NCBI GenBank assembly: GCA_036266155.1
Contig: DATANR010000366.1
Location: 1 to 61,279, forward strand
DNA from: SIAJ01 sp036266155
GTDB taxonomy: Bacteria; Planctomycetota; Planctomycetia; Gemmatales; Gemmataceae
Length of the DNA: 61,279 nt
Reading direction: 5' to 3'
Below the pieces are notes generated by a model. The model was given only the letters and a program-made list of their open reading frames with translations. It searched no databases and was not told the DNA's origin. The stretch's first letter is position 1, and the number at the start of each line of letters is the position of its first letter. The position numbers and the translations under genes are program-made. Positions 34,401 to 40,226 of the stretch are shown in pieces.

Positions 34401-35072
34401 GATATCACGCTTATAGGAGCACCACCCAAGGCGGGACAGGGTACCAAAATCACGGCCGGGGTCATTGGCGACGGGACGGACATTGCCATTACGGGCGCAC
34501 CGCTGGCGAGTCTGACAGCGACCGCCATCGGCGTGGGTAACATTGCGGCCCCCAGCGTGCGGTCAATCACGATCAAGGGTAAAGCCAAGACGAAGACCGC
34601 CGCGGCGATCGCCGGCGACTTCAAGTCGAACCTGACGATCGACGGAACGGGTCTCGCAGCCAAAGTGCCCGCCTTGAAGTCACTCAAAGTTACGGGAACG
34701 GCGTCTGACAGTTTGATCCAGGTTGCCGGCGACGTCGGCAAAGTGTCAGTCGGGTCGTTCTTGGACAGCCGCTTTTTCGCCGGTTACTCCGGAGCGGACG
34801 GCGGCTCCGGATCGTTCAATTTGCCGAGCACGGTCGGCTCGTTCACTGTGACCGCCAAGGGCTTGGCTTTCGCCCACAGCTATGTCATCGCGACCAATTT
34901 CAAGAACGTGACGTTAGTGAGTGCGAACCCGGTCAACGGTGGAACCAAGTTCGGAGTTGTGTACCACGGGCTGCTCTCGGGGCTGTCGGTCAAGTCTCAG
35001 GGGTTCAAGTTCAACCTGAAGGGCCCGGCTGAGCAGGACCCGTTCGGCGATTTCTATGTGAAGAAGGTGTAA
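28455..35072 (+). CDS. Giant secreted repeat protein with LEDRVVP motif, Ig-like and Calx-beta domains
   Basis: This 2205-residue protein starts MRFLPDLSRSLRPSRRERSS, Arg-rich, followed by PRLASLEDRVVPTA, the N-terminal motif of planctomycete giant exported proteins. Residues ~115-950 hold six 153-residue beta-solenoid-like repeats (FGIVVNG, INGYSGSSAIQV, LLANNQSF). Then come two putative-Ig (He_PIG) modules near 1055 and 1150 (LPAGMTLSSSGVLNGTPTSA), two FN3-like modules near 1235 and 1335, a bacterial Ig near 1450, two Big-like modules near 1545 and 1650 (INFSEPVTGFDNSDISF), and a Calx-beta module near 1755 (TYDATEGGFATITVW). A unique 340-residue C-terminus ends in GDFYVKKV. It is probably a surface adhesin or matrix protein. 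ATG 28455 is chosen because it gives the motif normal spacing. Confidence 0.88.
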   Translation: MRFLPDLSRSLRPSRRERSSSRRFVPRLASLEDRVVPTAITWTNLNGGSWSTASNWNPAQVPGASDDAVIPALNAGATVAHSSGADTVHGLVLANNFNLSGGSLTINSNGSITKSTLTVGAGATLIFSSGALVNAAEASGTTFGIVVNGVMNATTTTFTRSSVNGYSGSSDLQVTAGGRLTATGSSFSWSGLSLANGALLSSTDITGNIFNQTITIPVIDATLLANNQSFKDIELQPGSLTSGQTANLDPLGTVSTANQRYVLNKTTANFTVSAGATLNITNGAIVRADEDTGTTFGIIVNGTLNANGVNFTRASINGYSGSSAIQVSAGGHLTSTNSTYGWSSLSLANGSLLGATDITGNIFNQDITIPAADASLLANNQSFEDINLQPGTVASGQTVTLNPLGTVTSANQRYIFTKNTANFTVAAGGTLNITSGAVVIAAEGSGTTFGIVVNGNLNINGATFSRQSINGYSGSSAIQVSAGGHLIATNNTFGWSSLSLANGSILGSTDITGNFFNQPITIPAADAVLLANNQTFQDVSLQPGTIGAGQSVTLNPLGTVTTVNQRYIFTATTGNFTVQAGAGLFITSGAVVNGAESSGTTFGIVVNGLLNITGATFTRTSINGYSGSSAIQVNAGGRLIATNNTFAWSSLSLANNSILGATDITGNIFNQNITIPAADATLLANNQTFQDVYIQPGSVTSGQIVTLAPLGTVTTVNQRYIITATTANFNVQAGGVLNIASGAVVNAAESSGTTFGIVVNGILHIDTANFTRTSINGYSGSSAFQIGSGGQLIAANSTFAWSGLSLANGSILNVGDITGNTFNQTITIPAIDATLLANNQSFQDVQIQPGSLSSGQVATLAPLGMVTAVNQRYIFTATTANFTVQSGAILNITDGAVVNAAESSGTAFGIIVNGIMNISGSTFTRTSINGYSGSSVIQVNNGGHLTATISSLGWSNIALNSGSADDFQFLAISNKLTINNGAAINIASNNFSNVGANGVIAVGTPSANIDLTNNYWGTTTPSEIAAKILDHVDDSARPTILYNPYLTDPPAAYFDPANLPVATAGVSYSQAMTPVLGTGPASNFSITAGALPAGMTLSSSGVLNGTPTSAGSYTFTISADDNNFGGPFTARQLGWLVVKAPVLTIGPATLPPGRAGVSYSQNISVSGGTAPYGQFNVTAGALPAGITLSNSGTLSGIPTTADGTFNFTVSVQDSTTGLNAPYSGSQGFSLIVDNTPPTGGTVNDGMGADIDFQSSASTIMANWAGFFDTGSGIARYQWAIGSSPGATDVLAFTDVGTATSAMTAGLSLSDGIPYYVSVTATDAVGNVSNPAISDGVSVDSTPPTPGFVNDGVGADINTQLSTSTISCNWYGFGDNSGNIASYQWAIGTSPGASNVRAFTDVGNASSATASGLSLIRGTTYYASVRAIDSVGNVGAAASSDGVTIVTPPPVITGYSIDSGVVGDGITNDNTPTLSGTAEPLTTIRVYQDGVLLGPTTSGIAGDWQYTVPTASDGLHYLTATETDLAGHTSGDSSPMPIKIDATAPTVTINQDVTQADPTKLSPITFKINFSEPVTGFDNSDISFTGSTVGGTLLANVTGSGADYIVTVTGMDGEGAVVATIPANASADDADNGSLASTSTDNSVVFDNQSPSVTINQSALQVDPTYTSPIIFKVTFSEPVTGFDETDVDVSSSTVGGTLSKSVSGSGADYTVSVTGMIGAGDVIASIPAGAAVDALNNVSTASTSTDNTVYFNHVGSLQFSAPTYDATEGGFATITVWRMNGGDGPISVHYAASSGTATSGADFTDTSGTLSWADGDSNPQTITVPIVDDTPLNEGAENFTIALDSPTGNAVLGTQSAAPVIIAKSNERTINAADKSPQATFTDSDGDLVTLKLSGKVGTLKYYLTNGTGPISEIDLIGTDSTKSVVTISVSKPKGDGRIGIGEIDGTGVKTLTLAKADLLGAGINLTSFLGSVTIGDIKTGADITLIGAPPKAGQGTKITAGVIGDGTDIAITGAPLASLTATAIGVGNIAAPSVRSITIKGKAKTKTAAAIAGDFKSNLTIDGTGLAAKVPALKSLKVTGTASDSLIQVAGDVGKVSVGSFLDSRFFAGYSGADGGSGSFNLPSTVGSFTVTAKGLAFAHSYVIATNFKNVTLVSANPVNGGTKFGVVYHGLLSGLSVKSQGFKFNLKGPAEQDPFGDFYVKKV
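28800..31310 (+). repeat. Six tandem 459-base in-gene repeats
   Basis: The codon for Gly in the GYSGSS motif starts at 28947, 29406, 29865, 30324, 30783 and 31242, every interval being exactly 459 bases (153 codons). DNA identity between units is high in blocks, for example TATTCCGGCAGTTC. The last unit diverges after about 31300. Confidence 0.9.
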
Positions 35073-35227
35073 CACGGGCCGTTAATGATGTCCCCGCCTA
35101 ATCATGCCTGCGCTCTGCGGCAGCCGGGCGCTCCGGACTGGTGTTGCAAGACTTGGCAAACTAGTTAGAATCCGCAGGCCGGTCAGGATGCCGGCATAGG
35201 ACTGCCCCTCGTCCTGCTGGGACATGG

Positions 35228-37132
35228 ATGACCGCGCACCCGCTGTTGCACGAAACACTTGGTCCGTTGCTCGCTGGCGATGCGAGTTCGGCCGTCGATC
35301 GCTTGACTCAGTGGGCGACCGCGAATGGCCCATCTTCGGAAATACACCCCCTCCTGCGCGTCGCGATTTTTCGGCCCGGGCAGCCGTATCTGTATTACCT
35401 GAAGGTGCTCAATCTCTGGAGGCGCGTCGGCAAGCCCGCCCTGAAGCCCAATGCGACGCGACGCCAAGTTCTGCTTCTCACCGATTACACCGCCGACAAC
35501 TTGGCCCCGCTTCTCACGCTCTTTGCTGCGGCCTACGGCGTCGAGCTTGAAGTACAGGTGCCGCCGTTCGATTCGGTCGAGCAACTCGCGTTCGTTGGGC
35601 CGCCGTGTACGACGGAAGCGACGATAGTCGTCCTGTCGCTCTCCGAACACTGGCTCGAACGCTATCTCGGTACCGCGGCGCTCGTTTCCCGCGCCGCCAT
35701 CAAACACGCTGAGGAGATGATCGAGCGGATCCTGGCCGGCTTGAAGAGGCAGGGCACGGAGCGGATTCTCGTCACGAATTTTGCGCTGCGAGCTTACGCG
35801 ATGCCATCGGGAATGGTGTGCGTTCCGGACGCGGTCGGCTGGAACCTGGCGATCGCAAGCCTCAACATCTGGCTCGCGGATCAGCAAGACGCGACAACAC
35901 ATTTAGTTGATTTGGCCGATGCGATCCACGACGCCGGCGGTCGCGCGGCGATCGGCCGAGTCAGCTATTTTCGCGGCAAGATGGCGTTTGAAACGACCGG
36001 CACTGTGGCGGCGGCACGTGAAATCGCGACGGCCGTGGCTCAGCTTGCCGGCAAAGCGCATCGGGCGCTGGTGACGGACTGGGACAACACGTTGTGGGGC
36101 GGCGAAGTCGCCGAGGCCGGCAGCCACGGCATCGTATGCGGCCGCGAAACGCCAGACGGACTCGCGTATTTATCCGTGCAAAACTCAATGCGCGGCCTGA
36201 CGGCCACGGGAATCTTGCTGGCCGGAGTGAGTCGGAACGATCCGGATGTCGTCAGCGTATTGCGCGAGAATGCGGGCCTTGCCATCAAGGAATCCGATTT
36301 CGCATCTTTGCAGATCGGGTTTGGACAGAAGAGTGCGGCCATCAGTCAGGTGGCGCGCGACCTGGGCTTTGGCACAGAGTTCATGACGTTCGTCGATGAC
36401 AGCCTCTTCGAACTGGCAGAGGCCATTGCGGTCCACCCCGATCTTGATGTGTTGCTCGCCGGGCCGGAACCAGAGGCGACGCTGCGATCGCTGACCGAGT
36501 CGCGCTTCTTCAATGCTGTCGCTCTTTCGCCGGAGGACCTGCAACGTGGCTCGGCGGCGCGGGCGCTCAAGGAACAACGCCATTTGCAGGCGAATTGCAC
36601 CGACCTGGAATCTTTCCTGCGTGAGATCCGCATCCGCATCGATGTGGATGAACTGACGGACGCCAACTTGCCGCGCGTCGTCCAACTAATTCAGAAGTCC
36701 AATCAGTTCAACTTGACGTCCCGTCGGCATGGCGAAGCCGAATTGAAGCGCTTGATCGACGCCGGCGTTTTCGTTGGCGTCTTCTCGTACGAGGATGCGT
36801 TCGGTTCACAAGGAATCGTCTCCGTCGTCTTGCTGATGCCCGACGGGGACGCGGTGCGCATCGATAGTTGGCTGATGAGTTGCCGTGTACTTAACCGCAC
36901 AGTTGAACAGGCTGTTTTCACTTGGATCATTGAACAGGCGGGCGGTCGCGACATCATTGGCGAGTACATTCCGACCGCAAAGAACGGGCTGGTTCGTGAG
37001 CTGTTTCGGTCGCTCGGGTTTGAACTGGTTTCGCAAGATGTCGCCAAGGGTCGGACCGAATGGCGTTACTCCGCGGCCGGGCGAGCGGCCGGGGCGCCAA
37101 AGTTCTTTGCTCACTTGCGGCAAGCCGCCTGA
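35228..37132 (+). CDS. FkbH-like HAD-IIIC phosphatase/acyl-ACP-loading protein
   Basis: This 634-residue protein belongs to a family whose studied members take 1,3-bisphosphoglycerate, dephosphorylate it and load a glyceryl group on an acyl carrier protein. The N-terminal ~270 residues are an SGNH-like domain typical of long FkbH proteins. The HAD domain follows: ALVTDWDNTLWGGEVAE (near 280, nucleophile Asp in DWDNT), LLAGVSRNDPDVV, and FVDDSLFELAEAI, where VDDNPFE is usual. The C-terminal GNAT-like part carries DSWLMSCRVLNRTVEQAVF. It is the first gene of the seven-gene operon, 155 bases after the giant gene. The cognate carrier is probably the ACP at 38135. The actual acyl group is not known. 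Confidence 0.85.
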   Translation: MTAHPLLHETLGPLLAGDASSAVDRLTQWATANGPSSEIHPLLRVAIFRPGQPYLYYLKVLNLWRRVGKPALKPNATRRQVLLLTDYTADNLAPLLTLFAAAYGVELEVQVPPFDSVEQLAFVGPPCTTEATIVVLSLSEHWLERYLGTAALVSRAAIKHAEEMIERILAGLKRQGTERILVTNFALRAYAMPSGMVCVPDAVGWNLAIASLNIWLADQQDATTHLVDLADAIHDAGGRAAIGRVSYFRGKMAFETTGTVAAAREIATAVAQLAGKAHRALVTDWDNTLWGGEVAEAGSHGIVCGRETPDGLAYLSVQNSMRGLTATGILLAGVSRNDPDVVSVLRENAGLAIKESDFASLQIGFGQKSAAISQVARDLGFGTEFMTFVDDSLFELAEAIAVHPDLDVLLAGPEPEATLRSLTESRFFNAVALSPEDLQRGSAARALKEQRHLQANCTDLESFLREIRIRIDVDELTDANLPRVVQLIQKSNQFNLTSRRHGEAELKRLIDAGVFVGVFSYEDAFGSQGIVSVVLLMPDGDAVRIDSWLMSCRVLNRTVEQAVFTWIIEQAGGRDIIGEYIPTAKNGLVRELFRSLGFELVSQDVAKGRTEWRYSAAGRAAGAPKFFAHLRQAA

Positions 37133-37162
37133 TCACCGCACACCCACTGGGGAGATCGCCTG

Positions 37163-38110
37163 ATGGCCGGAACCGCGACACTTACCAAGGTTCGCCAGCG
37201 CTTGGTCGATACGCTGTTCGAAGACATTCGCGCGCGCCATCCGCGCTCGATCAACGGCGTGATGGAAGCGCGGGCCGCTTTTCCCGATCGCTATGCGGAC
37301 CTTGCCGACACCTTTGTCGGGTGGGCGATCCATGCCTGGGGCGGTGACGCGTTGCCGGGGATGGTCGACGCGTTCGTTCGCTTCACGACATCGGTTAACA
37401 TGTCGCAGGCACGCTACGAACGGGCCGGGCACTATGAGAACAAGACGTTTCAGGACTGCCTCAGCAGCCTGTACAACGAGAAGGAGTCGATGGACGACTA
37501 CCTGCTCGGCGTCTACCTGACCAATTTTCTCTGGGCACATCACGCGGAAATCTGTTTTCGCTTCGAAGACAACTTTTTGAAGCGCCTCCGCAGTGTCAAG
37601 ACTCTCGTTGAAATCGCACCCGGCCACGGCGGCTGGGGCGCGCTGGCGCTCAAGCATTTGCCCACGGCCCGGCTTCTCGGATATGACATCAGCCCGTCGT
37701 CGATCCGCCTCGCCACCGAACTGATGGCCGGAGCCGGCTTCGGAAGTCGAGCGACCTACGAGCTGACGGACGCGCTGGACCTCGACGTCGTGCCGGCCGA
37801 GTCAGCGGATGCGGTGATTTGCAACTTCTTGATCGAGCATCTCGAGCGACCCGACAAGCTTTGCGCGGTCATTCACCATCTGCTCAAGCCGGGCGGTCAG
37901 TGGTTCCTCACCGGAGCAATCACGGCCGCCCAGGTCGATCACATTTACGAATTTCGTTATGAATCGGAATTGGTTCGCATGGCGGAACAGGCTGGTTTGC
38001 GCGTCACGGAAACATTTTCCGGCGCTCCACGCCGAACGTTGCCGAACGCGCGGTTCCTGCCCCGCAGTATGATGCTGATCGGTCAGAAGCGAACCAACGA
38101 CATTTATTGA
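37163..38110 (+). CDS. Class I SAM-dependent methyltransferase
   Basis: This 315-residue protein has an N-terminal helical region of ~150 residues (NMSQARYERAGHYENKTFQD) leading to the Rossmann core: motif I LVEIAPGHGGWGALAL (near 152), then LLGYDISPSSIRLATELM, ADAVICNFLIEHLERPDKL and LLKPGGQWFLTGAI. The operon position between FkbH and the ACP recalls the O-methyltransferase that acts on ACP-bound hydroxyacids in methoxymalonyl-ACP pathways, but those other pathway dehydrogenases are missing here. It could instead methylate a sugar. GGGGAGATCGCC precedes ATG 37163, 30 bases after the fkbH-like stop. Confidence 0.82.
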   Translation: MAGTATLTKVRQRLVDTLFEDIRARHPRSINGVMEARAAFPDRYADLADTFVGWAIHAWGGDALPGMVDAFVRFTTSVNMSQARYERAGHYENKTFQDCLSSLYNEKESMDDYLLGVYLTNFLWAHHAEICFRFEDNFLKRLRSVKTLVEIAPGHGGWGALALKHLPTARLLGYDISPSSIRLATELMAGAGFGSRATYELTDALDLDVVPAESADAVICNFLIEHLERPDKLCAVIHHLLKPGGQWFLTGAITAAQVDHIYEFRYESELVRMAEQAGLRVTETFSGAPRRTLPNARFLPRSMMLIGQKRTNDIY

Positions 38111-38134
38111 CGACCAAGCCGGGAGGACGCACTC

Positions 38135-38389
38135 ATGAACGCTCAAGATACTGACCGCCTGACCAGCGTCTTTCGCACGTTGTTCAACGAGCCAGGCCTA
38201 GAACTGCGCGACACTCTTACCGCGCGCGATGTCGATGGATGGGATTCGCTGAACCACGTGAACTTGATGATTCTGATCGAAGAGGAATTCGGCGTGCGCT
38301 TCACGACCGGTGAGGTGAGCGCTCTGCAGGACGTCGGTGAGCTCAAGCGTCTGCTGAGCGGCAAGCTGGCCGCGCGGCGCGCGGCGTGA
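38135..38389 (+). CDS. Acyl carrier protein
   Basis: This 84-residue, single carrier domain has the phosphopantetheine serine in DVDGWDSLNHVNLMILIEEE (Ser near 35), followed by FGVRFTTGEVSALQDVGELK. The D-[W/S]-DSL context resembles DltC and FkbJ-type carriers more than fatty-acid AcpP, whose motif is GADSLD. GGAGG lies eight bases upstream. It probably carries the acyl group delivered by the FkbH-like protein and docks on the MBOAT protein, as DltC does on DltB. Its stop is one base before the GTG candidate start of the MBOAT gene. Confidence 0.9.
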   Translation: MNAQDTDRLTSVFRTLFNEPGLELRDTLTARDVDGWDSLNHVNLMILIEEEFGVRFTTGEVSALQDVGELKRLLSGKLAARRAA

Positions 38390-38396
38390 CGTGGCG

Positions 38397-39563
38397 ATGC
38401 ACCTGGATCCGACCTTTTGGGCTCTGGTCGTCGGTATCGGCGGCTGGCTGCGGGTCGCGCCGGTGTGTGGGACGACGGCGTTCGGCCTGGCCAACATCGT
38501 GGCTTTGGCCCTGCTCGGTGGGCCGGCAGTCGCGATTGCCGGTAGCGTGGTTGCAATTGTCCTTTGGACCATACTGTGGTTAGCGACGCAAGAGCCCGCA
38601 GGAATAGGTTGGATCGCTCGGCGACTGGCCTACTTGACGCCCGTCGTTGTGTTTTTCGCGTACAAGGCCGCGGGCGACTGGGTTGGCGTTCGAGCTTGGC
38701 TGTCGACCGTCGAGCCGCTGAATCAGGTACACACGCTGTTGGTTGGGCTGTCGTTCTCCTACACCGCATTGCGATGCGTGGACGCGGCTCACGGCGTACT
38801 GGGAAAGAATGTCCCGCTGCTCGACCCGGTTGGGCTGGCGGGTTATCTGTTCCCGTTTCACATGCTGCTCGCTGGGCCGATCGCGGCTTACGACCAGCAC
38901 GTGAAACTAGATGGACCGATTGAGGTGGATTGGGCTGAGCGCTTGCGGAAGTCACTCAATGATATTTCGACAGGGCTGATATTTAAGCACGTATGCGCCG
39001 AGTATCTGCGAATATTCCTGTTCGGTTTCGACGCGCCACTGGCCTCACGCGGCCTCATCGACACAGCCGTGCTGTTCGTGTACCTATTCTTCGATTTTGC
39101 CGGCTATTCGCGGATCGCTCTTGGGGTCGGAACATTGATGGGTGTGCCGACGCCGTCCAATTTTCGCGCTCCGTTCGCGGCGCGCAATATCACGGACTTC
39201 TTTTCACGCTGGCACATGTCGCTCGGCGGCTGGGTGCAACGGAATATCTATGTCCCATTGCAACTGAAATTGGTGCGTCAATTCGGTGTCCGCCGGGCGC
39301 TCTGGTTGGCGCTCGCGACATTAATCGTCTGTTGGCTATTTGTGGGGCTGTGGCATCGCCTAAGTTTTCGTTTCGCCGTCTATGGTGTGACGTTCGCCGT
39401 GGTCGTCTGGGTCGAAAAAATCATGATCGATCGGCGCTGGCTGCGCCCGGCTCGGGCCGGCACGCTCAAGGCGTGGCTGCGGCGCGGCCTGGGCATGGCC
39501 TACGTGTTCATCGTGGTGACGCTAATGTTGCAGATTGTCATGAATGAGTTGCTGAAGCCATGA
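38397..39563 (+). CDS. MBOAT-family membrane acyltransferase (DltB/AlgI-like)
   Basis: This is 388 residues from ATG 38397 (GTG 38391 also possible). Polytopic with about ten hydrophobic segments, it has conserved MBOAT features: LSFSYTALRCVDAAHG, YLFFDFAGYSRIALGVGTLM, DFFSRWHMSLGGWVQRNIYV, and the catalytic-type His in FVGLWHRLSFRFAVYG (near 319). In DltB such a protein takes the acyl group from the ACP at the cytoplasmic side and passes it through the membrane tunnel. The stop overlaps the microprotein start as ATGA (39560-39563), a tight coupling typical of subunits of one complex. Confidence 0.9.
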   Translation: MHLDPTFWALVVGIGGWLRVAPVCGTTAFGLANIVALALLGGPAVAIAGSVVAIVLWTILWLATQEPAGIGWIARRLAYLTPVVVFFAYKAAGDWVGVRAWLSTVEPLNQVHTLLVGLSFSYTALRCVDAAHGVLGKNVPLLDPVGLAGYLFPFHMLLAGPIAAYDQHVKLDGPIEVDWAERLRKSLNDISTGLIFKHVCAEYLRIFLFGFDAPLASRGLIDTAVLFVYLFFDFAGYSRIALGVGTLMGVPTPSNFRAPFAARNITDFFSRWHMSLGGWVQRNIYVPLQLKLVRQFGVRRALWLALATLIVCWLFVGLWHRLSFRFAVYGVTFAVVVWVEKIMIDRRWLRPARAGTLKAWLRRGLGMAYVFIVVTLMLQIVMNELLKP

Positions 39564-39688
39564 CGTCGTCCCTGCCAAGTTCGCGGTCGCGCGCCATCTT
39601 GGTGCTCGCATGGATCGCGATCAAGGTCGCGTTGTTTGTTTTGTTAGGTCGAACCGAGTCGGCTCGATTCGTCTATGCAGGGTTCTAA
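39560..39688 (+). CDS. DltX-like single-TM microprotein ending in FVYAGF
   Basis: This 42-residue protein is too short for most gene finders. It starts in the MBOAT stop (ATGA). Residues 1-11 are polar and basic (MTSSLPSSRSR), 12-30 form one TM helix (ILVLAWIAIKVALFVLLG), and the last 12 residues end ESARFVYAGF at the stop. DltX proteins have the same plan, about 50 residues with one TM helix next to dltB and a conserved C-terminus FIYNEF. The pattern F-[IV]-Y-x-x-F at the extreme end is shared here, with Tyr39 at the place of the DltX tyrosine reported to carry the acyl group. I infer an acyl-relay subunit. Confidence 0.8.
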   Translation: MTSSLPSSRSRAILVLAWIAIKVALFVLLGRTESARFVYAGF

Positions 39689-39708
39689 TTGTCGCATCGG
39701 GAGTGCGC

Positions 39709-40191
39709 ATGAAACGTTGGCTAGCTCTCGTTTTCGTCACTGGCGCACTCGCCGGCTGTACGGATCAGCCGATGGGTATCGACGGTGCTGGAACCATCAA
39801 GACGCCGGAAAAGCCGACGGCGCCCGCAACATTCGATCGCAAGCCGGAGGTGCTGCTTTCGTCGCGCAAGGCGGACAAATTGATCGTTGCGATCGACTTC
39901 GCGGGCAGCCGCGCAATGGACAAGTCACTGCCAGTGGCTGAGCGGCGTCAATATGTGCTGGAGCAATCGGTCGCGTTGTACGCGGCATATGCGAAAAAAG
40001 AGACGGCCGGACAGAAGGTTCGGCTCATGGCTCTGAGCGTGCCCAGCCGCGACGACTATGCACGCGGCGACTTCCGCAACATGGATGAACTCGCGATCTG
40101 CGATACGGACCACGCGGCCGCGGTCGATGCGGGCAAGAAGCCGGATGAACGGGCCGGGCAGGTGGAGTGGCGGGCCGGTCTCGGTTCGTGA
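39709..40191 (+). CDS. Predicted lipoprotein of the acylation operon
   Basis: This 160-residue protein has a lipobox: MKRWLALVFVTGALAGCTDQ, with Cys17 as the lipidated residue. The mature protein has a Pro/Thr linker and then a compact alpha/beta part, e.g. ADKLIVAIDFAGSRAMDKSL, VRLMALSVPSRDDYARGDF. No known family is recognised. It lies 20 bases after the microprotein and 35 before the 1280-residue protein, so it probably works at the membrane with the MBOAT complex. The frame is open upstream to 39610, but ATG 39709 gives the lipobox at the right place. Confidence 0.75.
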   Translation: MKRWLALVFVTGALAGCTDQPMGIDGAGTIKTPEKPTAPATFDRKPEVLLSSRKADKLIVAIDFAGSRAMDKSLPVAERRQYVLEQSVALYAAYAKKETAGQKVRLMALSVPSRDDYARGDFRNMDELAICDTDHAAAVDAGKKPDERAGQVEWRAGLGS

Positions 40192-40226
40192 CGGTGGGCG
40201 GATGAACGTGAGCCAGGAGGGCGCAC

